This document shows positions 54,041-63,510 of a stretch of 64,000 nucleotides of DNA, piece after piece. Both the position numbers and the translations under genes were made by a program. This DNA is from Bacteroides zhangwenhongii (GTDB taxonomy: Bacteria > Bacteroidota > Bacteroidia > Bacteroidales > Bacteroidaceae), in assembly GCF_009193325.2 (NCBI RefSeq), contig NZ_CP059856.1:744001-808000 (forward strand). The letters run 5' to 3'. Each line of letters starts with the position of its first letter. Within the stretch, counting starts at the first letter, position 1. The notes beneath the pieces are model-generated. The model saw nothing but the letters and a program-made list of their open reading frames with translations. It made no database searches and was not told where the DNA came from.

Positions 54041-54087
54041 GTAGTCCGTTTTAGGTAATTGTCTATATTATATAAGGCAAATCTAAA

Positions 54088-55083
54088 ATGAAGAATTATA
54101 TTCAAAAAATTATCAATGTATTCACTGCTTCCAAGCATAGTGAGAAGGTAACCGAAGAAGTACATCAATGGTTAGTGGGTGAGGAACATGCCGATGAAAA
54201 GGAGGCTGCGTTGAATACTTTATGGGAAGAAACAACAGGAGCTGTGGATGCAGGTACATGGAATTCTTTAGCTAAGGTATATGATAAGTTGGGAGTAAGT
54301 TCAAAGGATGCAAAAACAAGATTCCGAATAAGAGTATGGCAGTATGTTGCGGTAGCGGTAGTGGTGTTGACCGTTGCTATCTCCGGTACTTTCTTCTTCA
54401 CCAAAGATATGTATTCGGAAATTGCCATGGTTGAGAAATTTACCCCTGCGGGTGATACAGATATGATAGAACTTCCTGATGGAAGTAGAGTGCAGACTAA
54501 TTCCGGTACTCTTTTACTTTATCCGGAAACATTCAAAGGAGATACGAGAACCGTATACTTAATAGGTGAAGCCAATTTTAAAGTGCAGAAGAATCCTGAT
54601 AAACCTTTTATCGTAAAATCGACCACAATGTCCGTAACGGCTTTAGGGACTGAATTTAATGTAATGGCTTATCCGGAAAATGACGAAATTGTAGCTACGT
54701 TGATTCATGGTAAGATAAAAGTAGACTGCAATAATGGAAAAGAAAGTTATATCTTGAATCCGGGCCAACAGATAAGCTATGCACGTTCAACTACAAAAAG
54801 TAGATTTGCCGAAGCCAATTTGGACGACGTAACTGCCTGGCAGAAAGGACTGTTCGTGTTCAGAGGAGCAACAATGAAAGAAATCTTGTCGACATTGGAA
54901 CGCAGATATGTAGTGACTTTCCAGTATAATGCCAATCTTTTCAATGAGGACAAATATAATTTCCGTTTCCGTGAGAACTCGAATATAAAAGAAATTATGG
55001 ATGTGATGAAAGAAGTTGTAGGAGGATTTGATTATAAAATAGAAGAAGATGTATGCTATATAAAAGCGACTAGGAAGAAGTAA
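54088..55083 (+). CDS. FecR family anti-sigma factor (PUL 3)
   Basis: A 331-residue single-pass anti-sigma factor. The cytoplasmic N-terminus covers about 1-85 and the transmembrane helix is at about 90-107 (VAVAVVVLTVAISGTFFF, partly). The FecR domain at about 120-240 has ELPDGSRVQTNSGTLLLYP, GEANFKVQ, PFIV and ALGTEFNVMAYP. The C-terminal secretin-like domain (about 255-330, FRGATMKEILSTLERRY) receives the signal from the STN domain of SusC. It lies between its sigma gene and the susC leader, which contains the predicted antisense RNA. Confidence 0.95.
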   Translation: MKNYIQKIINVFTASKHSEKVTEEVHQWLVGEEHADEKEAALNTLWEETTGAVDAGTWNSLAKVYDKLGVSSKDAKTRFRIRVWQYVAVAVVVLTVAISGTFFFTKDMYSEIAMVEKFTPAGDTDMIELPDGSRVQTNSGTLLLYPETFKGDTRTVYLIGEANFKVQKNPDKPFIVKSTTMSVTALGTEFNVMAYPENDEIVATLIHGKIKVDCNNGKESYILNPGQQISYARSTTKSRFAEANLDDVTAWQKGLFVFRGATMKEILSTLERRYVVTFQYNANLFNEDKYNFRFRENSNIKEIMDVMKEVVGGFDYKIEEDVCYIKATRKK

Positions 55084-55107
55084 ATTAGTCAAAAAATACC
55101 GTTTGTA

Positions 55108-55135
55108 TAACCTTAAAATAACCGTTTTGTCATGA
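55108..55135 (+). promoter_or_regulatory. Candidate ECF-sigma promoter of PUL 3
   Basis: TAACCTTAAAATA (55108-55120) with ATGA at 55132-55135, the same pair and the same 23-bp offset as at 44828-44855 in PUL 2. Only two examples support it. Confidence 0.45.
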
Positions 55136-55248
55136 AAAAAAGTATCCGGAAGAAGGATGCCGCCCAATTCCGGATATGAAATCGTACTTTTAGTATTAAA
55201 GCTATAAGCTTACTCTTGAGAAATAAATATTATGATTTAACACTAAAA
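55135..55248 (-). ncRNA. Predicted cis-antisense sRNA opposite the PUL 3 susC leader (DonS-type)
   Basis: On the reverse strand TAGATTTG (55262-55255) would start an RNA near 55248. A hairpin with perfect 9-bp arms TATCCGGAA / TTCCGGATA (arms 55143-55151 and 55168-55176, 16-nt loop) follows, then C and seven T (55141-55135). There is no reverse-strand gene for this terminator to serve. The predicted RNA of about 114 nt overlaps the susC leader, with the same geometry as in PUL 2 but essentially different sequence, as expected for locus-specific antisense regulators. Confidence 0.7.
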
Positions 55249-55254
55249 AACGCT

Positions 55255-55262
55255 CAAATCTA
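55255..55262 (-). promoter_or_regulatory. -7 element of the PUL 3 antisense sRNA
   Basis: Reverse strand TAGATTTG (TAnnTTTG), ending on the complement of the A of the susC ATG, exactly as in PUL 2. Confidence 0.55.
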
Positions 55263-58200
55263 TGAATTTTTATCGATTTAAAGCTATTCTTTTTATAATT
55301 TTTAGCTGTTTCTTACTGCAAACAGTCCTTTTTGCTCAAAGTAATATCAAAATTACGATCAAAAAGAAAAATATGACCTTACAAGAAGCATTGCAAGAAG
55401 TAGAAAAACAATCTACCTATTTAGTTGCTTTCAATGAATCTAAACTGGAGAAAACCAAACGGGTTGATTTGAATATCAATGCCGAACCTCTCGAAAAAGC
55501 TCTTGATATCATCTTATCAGGCACGGGGCTAACCTTCAAAATCAAGGATAAATATATTATGATTATCCCGGTTTCTAAGTCGGTTCCGATGAAGAAAAGG
55601 ATAACAGGTGTAGTGCGTGATGCTAACGGAGAACCTCTTATTGGCGTTAATGTTTCAGTAAAAGGAACTTCCTCTGGTACAGTAACCAATCTTGATGGTG
55701 AATTTTCTTTGGAAGCTGCCAAAGGAGAAATAGTAGAATTCTCTTATATCGGTTACACCCCCGGTGTTCAAACGATATCGGACGCTACTGCATTAAATGT
55801 AGTGATGAAAGAAGACTCCCAGGCTTTGGATGAAGTTGTTGTGACTGCACTGGGCATCAAACGTGCAGAAAAAGCATTGAGCTATAATGTACAGAAAGTG
55901 AAATCAGAAGATATAACTGGAATAAAAGACGCCAACTTTGTAAACAGCCTGAATGGTAAAGTTGCCGGTGTGACTATCAACAGCAGTGCTTCCGGCCCTG
56001 GTGGTGCTACACGTGTTATTATGCGTGGCGCAAAGTCAATCGTAGGTAATAATAATGTATTGTATGTGATTGATGGTATGCCCATTGGCAATCCTTCTAA
56101 AGGGGAAATAAAAGATGAATATTCGGCGCCAAGTAGTGGTGAAGGTATCTCTGACTTCAACCCTGATGATATTGAAAGTATCTCTGTGCTCACAGGTCCT
56201 TCGGCTGCAGCTTTGTATGGCTCGTCGGCTGCCAATGGCGTGATTCTTATCAACACCAAAAAAGGAGAAGAAGGTAAATTGAAAGTTAGCGTATCCAATA
56301 ATACCGAATTTTCTTCCGCTTACATCATGCCCGAATTTCAGAATCAATATGGCAACAGGCCCGGAGCTTACAAGAGTTGGGGAGATAAACTGGATACTCC
56401 ATCTACTTTCAATTCAAAAGACTTTTTTAATACAGGATTGAATGTGATGAATTCTATCAATCTCTCTACCGGTACAAAGAGTAATCAGACCTTTTTATCA
56501 GCCGCCACTACCAATTCGAAAGGTATTATTCCCAATAACGAATATTATCGTTATAATTTTACTTTACGTAACACAGCTACCCTGCTGAATGATAAACTGC
56601 ATCTGGATTTAAGTGCCAGCTATGTCTTGCAGGGGAATCAGAATATGTTGTCGCAAGGTCGTTATTTCAATCCGTTACTGCCATTATATCTATTCCCCAG
56701 AGGAGAGGATTTTGAAGCAGTGAAGATATATGAACGTTATGACACTAACCGTAAACTCCCGGTGCAGGAATGGAGTTATGGAGATCAGGGGATGAGTCTG
56801 GAAAATCCTTATTGGATAATAAATCGAGAGATGTTTACTTCTAAGAAGAAACGCTATATGTTCTATGCCAATGCGAGATATGATATTTTAGATTGGTTGA
56901 ATGTTGCCGGGCGTATTCGTATCGACAATACCAATACGACAACAGAAAGAAGATTACATGCATCTACATTACAATTACACGCACAGTCAGATAAAGGACA
57001 TTATACCAAGAGTTTGGAAGAATATCAGCAAACATATGGTGATGTTATGTTAAACATCAATAAGATGTTTGGTAATTTCAACTTGACAGCAAATTTAGGA
57101 GCCAGCTACGAAGATCATTATACAACAGGAATGGGAATCGGTGGAAAACTATTTACTGTACCTAATTTGTTTTCGGCTTACAATCTTGATCCAAGTTCAG
57201 GGCCTGGAACAGAATCTTATAGTCGCAATCGTACAATCGGCGTATTTGCCAGTGCCGAGTTAGGATATAGGAGCATGGTTTATCTGACGCTGACAGGGCG
57301 TAATGACTGGGCTTCGCAGTTAGTAAACACCAATCATCCTTCTGTCTTTTATCCTTCGATAGGCCTTTCGGGAGTTATTTCGGAGATGATGAAGCTTCCA
57401 GAGTTTGTTTCATTCCTAAAAGTAAGAGCTTCTTATACGGAGGTAGGCTCCCCCATATCCAAACAAGGATTAACCCCAGGTACGGTAACTGATGATATGA
57501 TTGGTGGAGTTATCAATCCTAATTCGATCTATCCATTTCCTGACTTTGAACCGGAGCGAACAAAGTCTTATGAACTGGGCCTAAATTTGCGTTTATGGAA
57601 TAATCGTATTAATATTGACGCTACTTTATATCAATCCAATACGTACAAACAATTATTTCTTTCTTCTCTGCCGCCAACTTCCGGTTATTCCGGTTTCTAT
57701 GTGCAGACGGGGAATGTTCGCAACAGAGGTATCGAGCTATCAATAGGGTATACAGATAAATTCGGTTCATTCGGTTATTCAACCAATGTGACTTATACAG
57801 CAAATGAGAACAAGATTCTTCGGATGGCCCGCGGTTATGTGAATCCGATAGATAAATCAACTTTTGATATAACAGAACTTACTTTGACTGAAGCCGGCGG
57901 AGTTTATTTGCGTGAAGGTGGTTCGATAGGGGATGTTTATGTGAAAGGAATCTTGCAAAGAGATAGAAATAAGATGTTGGTCGAAGAAGGAGGTGGCTAT
58001 CAGATAGACCGTTCACAACGCATCAAGATTGGTTCGGCTAATCCCGATTATACTATTGGCTGGAGAAATGATTTCAATTGGAAAGGTTTAAATTTGGGAC
58101 TTTTATTTAATGTAAGGGTAGGGGGGATTGTTACTTCGCAGACTCAAGCCTATCTGGATGCTTATGGAGTCTCAAAAGAATCGTTGAAAGCCAGAGAAAA

Positions 58201-58531
58201 CGGCGGCGTATGGGTTGATGGAGTACAATATGATGCAGAGAAATATTATAATACGATTGGCGGACAGAACCTGATGGCATATTATGCATATAGTGCAACC
58301 AATGTTCGTTTGCAAGAAGCCAGTTTGAGCTATACTTTCCCTAAAAAGTGGTTTGGCAATGTAATCAATCGGTTGACAGTGGCTGCTATTGGGCGTAATT
58401 TGTTGATGATTTACCGGAAAGCTCCATTTGACCCGGAAATGGTATCATCAACAGGTACATATAACCGTGGTGACTTTTTTATGCCACCCAGTTTACGAAA
58501 TGTGGGATTTAGTGTGAAAATAGATTTTTAA
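55262..58531 (+). CDS. SusC/RagA TonB-dependent transporter with N-terminal STN domain (PUL 3)
   Basis: A 1089-residue outer-membrane importer. The signal peptide covers about 1-25 (ending LFAQ). The STN domain covers about 28-105 (ITIKKKNMTLQEALQEVEKQ), the carboxypeptidase-D-like domain about 113-190 (GVVRDANGEPLIGVNVSVKG), followed by ALDEVVVTALGIKRAEK. The plug (LYVIDGMPI, AALYGSSAANGVILINTKKG) and a barrel ending in KIDF complete it. It is paralogous to the PUL 2 transporter along its length but has a different signal peptide and STN sequence, consistent with a separate sigma/FecR pair. The susD gene follows by 20 bp. Confidence 0.97.
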   Translation: MNFYRFKAILFIIFSCFLLQTVLFAQSNIKITIKKKNMTLQEALQEVEKQSTYLVAFNESKLEKTKRVDLNINAEPLEKALDIILSGTGLTFKIKDKYIMIIPVSKSVPMKKRITGVVRDANGEPLIGVNVSVKGTSSGTVTNLDGEFSLEAAKGEIVEFSYIGYTPGVQTISDATALNVVMKEDSQALDEVVVTALGIKRAEKALSYNVQKVKSEDITGIKDANFVNSLNGKVAGVTINSSASGPGGATRVIMRGAKSIVGNNNVLYVIDGMPIGNPSKGEIKDEYSAPSSGEGISDFNPDDIESISVLTGPSAAALYGSSAANGVILINTKKGEEGKLKVSVSNNTEFSSAYIMPEFQNQYGNRPGAYKSWGDKLDTPSTFNSKDFFNTGLNVMNSINLSTGTKSNQTFLSAATTNSKGIIPNNEYYRYNFTLRNTATLLNDKLHLDLSASYVLQGNQNMLSQGRYFNPLLPLYLFPRGEDFEAVKIYERYDTNRKLPVQEWSYGDQGMSLENPYWIINREMFTSKKKRYMFYANARYDILDWLNVAGRIRIDNTNTTTERRLHASTLQLHAQSDKGHYTKSLEEYQQTYGDVMLNINKMFGNFNLTANLGASYEDHYTTGMGIGGKLFTVPNLFSAYNLDPSSGPGTESYSRNRTIGVFASAELGYRSMVYLTLTGRNDWASQLVNTNHPSVFYPSIGLSGVISEMMKLPEFVSFLKVRASYTEVGSPISKQGLTPGTVTDDMIGGVINPNSIYPFPDFEPERTKSYELGLNLRLWNNRINIDATLYQSNTYKQLFLSSLPPTSGYSGFYVQTGNVRNRGIELSIGYTDKFGSFGYSTNVTYTANENKILRMARGYVNPIDKSTFDITELTLTEAGGVYLREGGSIGDVYVKGILQRDRNKMLVEEGGGYQIDRSQRIKIGSANPDYTIGWRNDFNWKGLNLGLLFNVRVGGIVTSQTQAYLDAYGVSKESLKARENGGVWVDGVQYDAEKYYNTIGGQNLMAYYAYSATNVRLQEASLSYTFPKKWFGNVINRLTVAAIGRNLLMIYRKAPFDPEMVSSTGTYNRGDFFMPPSLRNVGFSVKIDF

Positions 58532-58551
58532 CCTTTTAAAGATACAATGAT

Positions 58552-60183
58552 ATGAAACACAATAATATAGAAAAGAGAATCGGGAGTTTCTTATTGGCTA
58601 CTTTTCTATTTCTGCTGTTAGGTACTTCTTGTATAGATGATTTTGCAGAGATCAATAAGAATCCTCTTTATCCTGATAAAGAAGTGGAAAAGCAAGATGG
58701 GATACTTTACGGAGCATATTTAGCAAATTTCCAAAAGGCAGTTATTCCCATCGGAACAGCAGCTGATAAGACAGAGCCGGTAAATAGGTATCAGATTAGC
58801 GTCAACTTGGCTGGTGATGCATGGGCGGGATATATGTCTGCACGCGAAAATAAGTGGAATGGTGCTCTGAATTTTACGAATTATTTTATGTATGAGAATT
58901 GGGTGAATTATACATTTGGCTTTATGGTGACAGATGTATTCACCCCATGGATTCAGATCAAACGTAATTCACAGGATGAAGGAGCCAAAAATGATGAAAT
59001 TTATGCGTTGGCGCAAGTGATTAAGATTGCGGCATTGCATCGCACTACTGATATGTTTGGTCCGATACCTTATTTCAAGGTAGGAAGTGGCTCCTTTAAA
59101 GTTCCATATGATTCACAGGAAGATGTATATCGCTCATTCTTTAAAGAATTGGAAGAAGCAATAGATATGTTAACTAAATATTCGGAAAAAAGTGATAAAG
59201 TTCTTGCGGATTTTGATGCAGTGTATGAAGGCGATGTGAATAAATGGATTCGTTTTGCCAATTCACTAATGTTGCGGTTGGCTATTCGTGTTCGTTATGC
59301 AGATGAAGCATTGGCCAAAGAATATGCAGAAAAAGCAGTAATCCATCCGAAAGGACTGATTACTACGCCGGAAGATGCTCCGAAAATGGGAAAAGGTGCC
59401 GGGTTGCAGATGAAGAATCCTTTGAAGACAATTAGAGACGAATATAATGATACGCGTATGGGAGCTACTATTTATTGTTATTTGCAAGGATATAGCGACC
59501 CTCGTGGTGCTGTATATTTTAATAAAGTAAGTGGTGCTTTTAAAGCTGTGCGTACCGGTATTCCTCAAACCAATGTTTATGGAGATTTCTCTACTCCCAA
59601 GACCAGTGAAGATGATCCCCTCTACTGGATGAAAGCATCCGAAGTCTTGTTTCTGAAGGCAGAAGGTGCTTTGGCAGGGTTTGAAATGGGAGGAAAAGCT
59701 AAAGATTTTTATAATGACGGAGTACGTATGTCATTCCAGGAGAATGGGGTAAGTGATGCTGATACATATTTGGCAAATAGCTCTTATAAACCGGTCAATT
59801 ATACAGATTCGCAGAACTCTTCTTTGAGTGTAGAAGCTCCAAGTGCAATAACCATTCGCTGGAACGAATCGACAGATGCCATAGAGGAAAATCTAGAGCG
59901 AATTATAACCCAAAAATACCTGGCAATCTATCCTAACGGACAGGAAGCGTGGACGGAATGGAGACGTACCGGTTATCCTCGTCAGATTGTAGTAGCAGAG
60001 AATAAAACGAATGCTAATGTTAGTACAGGTAATGGATTTAATCGGGGCGGAGTGCGCAGACTGCCATATCCTCGTAATGAATATGACCAGAATGGAGCCA
60101 ACGTGAGCGATGCGGTAAGTAAATATCTGAATGGTACGGATGATGCGGCTACCAATGTGTGGTGGGATAAGAAATATAAATAA
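58552..60183 (+). CDS. SusD-like outer-membrane lipoprotein (PUL 3)
   Basis: A 543-residue surface lipoprotein (lipobox LLGTSC at about residues 20-25) of the same SusD-like branch as in PUL 2. The shared features are IAALHRTTDMFGPIPYFKVG, WIRFANSLMLRLAIRVRY and the C-terminal QKYLAIYPNGQEAWTEWRRTGYP (quoted in part as IYPNGQEAWTEWRRTGYP). It lies between susC and the GH18 gene with gaps of 20 and 24 bp. It is predicted to bind glycans at the mouth of its SusC. Confidence 0.95.
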   Translation: MKHNNIEKRIGSFLLATFLFLLLGTSCIDDFAEINKNPLYPDKEVEKQDGILYGAYLANFQKAVIPIGTAADKTEPVNRYQISVNLAGDAWAGYMSARENKWNGALNFTNYFMYENWVNYTFGFMVTDVFTPWIQIKRNSQDEGAKNDEIYALAQVIKIAALHRTTDMFGPIPYFKVGSGSFKVPYDSQEDVYRSFFKELEEAIDMLTKYSEKSDKVLADFDAVYEGDVNKWIRFANSLMLRLAIRVRYADEALAKEYAEKAVIHPKGLITTPEDAPKMGKGAGLQMKNPLKTIRDEYNDTRMGATIYCYLQGYSDPRGAVYFNKVSGAFKAVRTGIPQTNVYGDFSTPKTSEDDPLYWMKASEVLFLKAEGALAGFEMGGKAKDFYNDGVRMSFQENGVSDADTYLANSSYKPVNYTDSQNSSLSVEAPSAITIRWNESTDAIEENLERIITQKYLAIYPNGQEAWTEWRRTGYPRQIVVAENKTNANVSTGNGFNRGGVRRLPYPRNEYDQNGANVSDAVSKYLNGTDDAATNVWWDKKYK

Positions 60184-60207
60184 GAGGACCTATAAACTAA
60201 TAATCAT

Positions 60208-61254
60208 ATGAAAAATTTATTATTAATATGTATCAGTTCCATCTTGATAATGAGCGTTTTCGCTTGCAATGAATGGAATACGCCTGAAACGTTGAATTTG
60301 GAAGATGAGGCTGTAAAAGACCTTTATTCTAAGAGAGATTCTGCTAAATGGGCAGAAGAAGACAAACGTCATGAAGAGAATGAGAAAGCATATGCGCAAT
60401 ATTTGGAGAACCTGAGAGCCTATAAGAATTCCAAACATCCGATTATGTTTGGTTGGTTCAATGCCTGGCAACCGGATGGAAATGGTAAATACCCGAAATT
60501 GTCATTGATACCTGATAGTATGGACGTTGTTTCTATTTGGGGAAACTGGCATTCACTGACTGAAGATAAAATAAAAGAACTTCGTGAAGTGCAGGCAAAA
60601 GGTACCAAAGTTGTAATAGGATGGATTATTGAGGATATTGGCGACCAAATCAAATGGGGACGTGAAAACTGGCCGAAAGATGATAAAGAAGCTATTGTAG
60701 CCTATGCACAAGCCATTGTCGACACAATTACTAAGTACGGTTATGATGGATTCGATTATGATTATGAACCATCGTACGCTTCTCCTTTCAAGCCGGGAAA
60801 TCATTGTGGAAATCTGACTTCATGTTCTCAAAACTACGATAAGGAAAAAGAAATCTTGTTTATGAAAACTATGCGTGAATTGTTAGGCCCCGACAAGTTA
60901 TTCCATTTGAATGGTTCTATTCATTGGCTGGACCCGAGTGCTGCAAAGTATTTCGACCGTTTTGTCGTTCAGTCTTATGCAGGGAATACAAGTGAATTTA
61001 ATAGTTGGACTAATATGATTATGAATCGTTTGGATATAAGAATGGATCAAATCGTATTCTGCGAGAGTTTTGAAAATAAAGGGGCCAGTGCTAGAAAGGA
61101 ATTTCCAAAAGCATATGCTGAATATGTGGTTTCTAAAGGTGGAAATTTAGGCGGTATTGGCGTATATCATATAAATGAGGATGCAAAAGAAGATAATACC
61201 TATATTAATATTCGCACGGCTATTTCAGTCATGAATCCACCTGTAAATGAATAA
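60208..61254 (+). CDS. GH18 endo-beta-N-acetylglucosaminidase-like lipoprotein (PUL 3)
   Basis: A 348-residue GH18 lipoprotein (signal peptide with Cys at about residue 16, SVFAC). The full catalytic motif D-G-F-D-Y-D-Y-E is present at 180-187, E187 being the acid/base. Other conserved parts are PIMFGWFNAWQPDG, SIWGNWHS and FVVQSYAG. Residues 25-75 are unusually rich in Glu/Lys (ERHEEN-type), perhaps a spacer holding the enzyme off the membrane. It differs substantially from the PUL 2 enzyme in loops around the site (for example the GNHCGNLTSCSQNYDK insert), so the two may act on different N-glycan types. Confidence 0.9.
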   Translation: MKNLLLICISSILIMSVFACNEWNTPETLNLEDEAVKDLYSKRDSAKWAEEDKRHEENEKAYAQYLENLRAYKNSKHPIMFGWFNAWQPDGNGKYPKLSLIPDSMDVVSIWGNWHSLTEDKIKELREVQAKGTKVVIGWIIEDIGDQIKWGRENWPKDDKEAIVAYAQAIVDTITKYGYDGFDYDYEPSYASPFKPGNHCGNLTSCSQNYDKEKEILFMKTMRELLGPDKLFHLNGSIHWLDPSAAKYFDRFVVQSYAGNTSEFNSWTNMIMNRLDIRMDQIVFCESFENKGASARKEFPKAYAEYVVSKGGNLGGIGVYHINEDAKEDNTYINIRTAISVMNPPVNE

Positions 61255-61278
61255 TGAATCTATTAAAAGTGTAATAAG

Positions 61279-62451
61279 ATGATGAAATATATATATAATA
61301 AATATTGGATTGCTTTGATAAGCCTTTCATGCTTGTTGTTGACTAGTTGTGATTATGCTGACGGTGAAGGAGAAGCTTCTGCAAATGCAGTATATATGGA
61401 AACTCCTGATAATAAAGGAGTGTTGCCATTTGTGTTGGAACCAGAAGGTGGTACTATTGCGATAACTCCCCGGTTAGCCAATATTACCGGTCAAGAAGTT
61501 ACGATTAAAGTAGAGTATGACAAATCAGTGCTCGACACATATAATAAGAAAAATGCTACCTCCTATGTCGCGTTGCCGGCTTCTGCTTTTAAACTGTCTG
61601 ATGGCGGTCAGAAAGAGATGACAGGAGGCATTGACATTAAAGTTGCTAAGGGAGATTTTGCCACTCAGGCATTTGTAAAAGTGGGAAAACTGGATGAAGA
61701 GCAATTCCCGAATACTGAGAAATATGCTATACCCTTGTTGATAACCAGTGCTTCTGCATATACGTTGATACCTTCGCAACGCACGGTACTTTTGTTATTA
61801 AATCGTCCACTAGTAACTTCTGTCGCTTTAGTATCCGGTTATTTTAGGTATAAACCAGCTAATGTATGGACACAACCGGAATGGACTATTCAGATGAGTG
61901 CTATGTATTCTTCTTTATCCAGAAGCAATCTGACAACTGCCTTTATCAGCAATTGGGCGGGTAGTGAATTCTACACGCGTATTAACTCTAACCAGGGAAT
62001 TCAGGTGAAGAACGGACGTGACGGAGATGATACATGGACTCAGGTTTCGTTACAACCGCATAAATGGTTACATATCTCCTATGTGCATAAAGATAGAACA
62101 GTGACCGTTTATGTCAATGGAAAAGTACATAAGGTATTTCCTACGGGTGCAATTTGGATGACAGAGGATAGCTGGATTCAAGTTGGTAATGACGGATATA
62201 AAAATGATTATCTGCGTGAATTGCGATTTTGGAGTAAGGCATTGACCGAAGCAGAAATCAATGACATGCTTTATACTCCTGTATCTCCTGACACTCCGGA
62301 CTTGAGAGCTTATCTTCCTTTGACTAAGGAAGCAGGAACAAAAGATTTGGTAGCTCCGGAAGGTGCAACACCTGTCGAATTTACCGGAAAAATTGAATAT
62401 GTGGAGAATGTAAAATTCCCTTCTGATGATTTAGTAATCGTAGAGAAGTAG
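61279..62451 (+). CDS. DUF1735 + LamG-domain surface glycan-binding lipoprotein (PUL 3)
   Basis: A 390-residue lipoprotein (lipobox LLTSC at about residues 20-24). An N-terminal DUF1735-type domain lies at about 35-175 (VEYDKSVLDTYNKKNATSYV, FVKVGKLDEEQFPNTEKYAI). A C-terminal LamG-type domain lies at about 190-370 (WLHISYVHKDRTVTVYVNGK; IQVGNDGYKNDYLRELRFW). It matches the arrangement of the PUL 2 counterpart in the same operon position, directly after GH18. A role in binding host glycoprotein glycans is inferred. Confidence 0.88.
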   Translation: MMKYIYNKYWIALISLSCLLLTSCDYADGEGEASANAVYMETPDNKGVLPFVLEPEGGTIAITPRLANITGQEVTIKVEYDKSVLDTYNKKNATSYVALPASAFKLSDGGQKEMTGGIDIKVAKGDFATQAFVKVGKLDEEQFPNTEKYAIPLLITSASAYTLIPSQRTVLLLLNRPLVTSVALVSGYFRYKPANVWTQPEWTIQMSAMYSSLSRSNLTTAFISNWAGSEFYTRINSNQGIQVKNGRDGDDTWTQVSLQPHKWLHISYVHKDRTVTVYVNGKVHKVFPTGAIWMTEDSWIQVGNDGYKNDYLRELRFWSKALTEAEINDMLYTPVSPDTPDLRAYLPLTKEAGTKDLVAPEGATPVEFTGKIEYVENVKFPSDDLVIVEK

Positions 62452-62467
62452 TTTTTAATAATAATAT

Positions 62468-63502
62468 ATGAAAGATATGAATAACATAATAACATATATA
62501 AAAAGTATTTTATGTATAGGATGTCTTCTTTTCGTCACTTCTTGCGGAGATGATGGGGTAGAAGTTGTATCTCAAGATGTTTCCTGGACTATGGATAGTC
62601 AATATATAGAGGAAGACGTGCGCGAAGAATTGGGTATCAATCCGTTTATGGATCTGGTTTATTTCAGTTATTACAGTACTCCGTTAATGTCGGTCAAAGC
62701 GAATTACGATTTGGAGCACGTGACACTTGTCGGTGACAATGATTTTTCTTTCAATGTGAAAATAACGAAACCTTTCAAGGAAGATTTGAAACTGAAGTTG
62801 ACGACGATTTCTAATACCCAATTTCCGGTAGCAGTAGAAGAATATACAAAAGTGGCGGATGATAATTGTATATTAGGAACAGCAGTATTGAAAGCCGGGG
62901 AATTAGAGACTACAATTAAATTTAGTTTCAAGGACATCGATAAATTAAACGAATTACCAGGTTATGTATTGGCTTTGACCTTGGTTATTGAAAACCAACA
63001 AGAACACTTGGGGGTATCAAAATCGCGTGGAACTTTTTTTATAAAAGTAGATACTGCGATTCAAATCGAGAATATCGAAGCTAGTAATGAACCTATTGAA
63101 GGAGAATTATTTAATGATATTGTAACATTTGAATCAGATATACGACCAGATAAGTTATCAACATTGAATGATGGAGATCGTAAGAAGAATTCATGGTATA
63201 CTTCTAATGCGCAAAATTATTTGACTATGAAATTCTCAAATTCTGTGACTCTAAAGGGTATTATGGTGGATACTAATCCAAGTGTTACGAGTAATTATGC
63301 ATTGAAGAGTGTGAAAGTAATGGTAGATAAAGGAAATGGGCAATGGTTGAGTAACGGTGTATATGAACAAGGGCATGTGAAGGGAGTGGCGTATATTAAG
63401 TTTAAGACTCCGATTGATTGCGTCGGGATACGATTTGAAGACATTATGTCTATTACTAATAGATTTACGGTAGATGTTAATGAAGTGACCTTTATCAAGT
63501 AA
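62468..63502 (+). CDS. DUF1735-domain lipoprotein with discoidin-like C-terminus (PUL 3)
   Basis: A 344-residue lipoprotein (lipobox FVTSC at about residue 26; ATGs at 62468 and 62477 are both possible). An N-terminal DUF1735-like Ig fold lies at about 40-200. The C-terminal ~130 residues (from about TFESDIRPDKLSTLNDGDRK) have the outline of an F5/8 type C (discoidin) galactose-binding-like domain: LNDGD, YLTMKFSNSVTLKGIMV and a late VGIRFEDI. It has no counterpart in PUL 2 and lies between the LamG gene (16 bp) and the NlpE-like gene (8 bp). Probably a second surface glycan-binding protein. Confidence 0.75.
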   Translation: MKDMNNIITYIKSILCIGCLLFVTSCGDDGVEVVSQDVSWTMDSQYIEEDVREELGINPFMDLVYFSYYSTPLMSVKANYDLEHVTLVGDNDFSFNVKITKPFKEDLKLKLTTISNTQFPVAVEEYTKVADDNCILGTAVLKAGELETTIKFSFKDIDKLNELPGYVLALTLVIENQQEHLGVSKSRGTFFIKVDTAIQIENIEASNEPIEGELFNDIVTFESDIRPDKLSTLNDGDRKKNSWYTSNAQNYLTMKFSNSVTLKGIMVDTNPSVTSNYALKSVKVMVDKGNGQWLSNGVYEQGHVKGVAYIKFKTPIDCVGIRFEDIMSITNRFTVDVNEVTFIK

Positions 63503-63510
63503 CTGTAATA

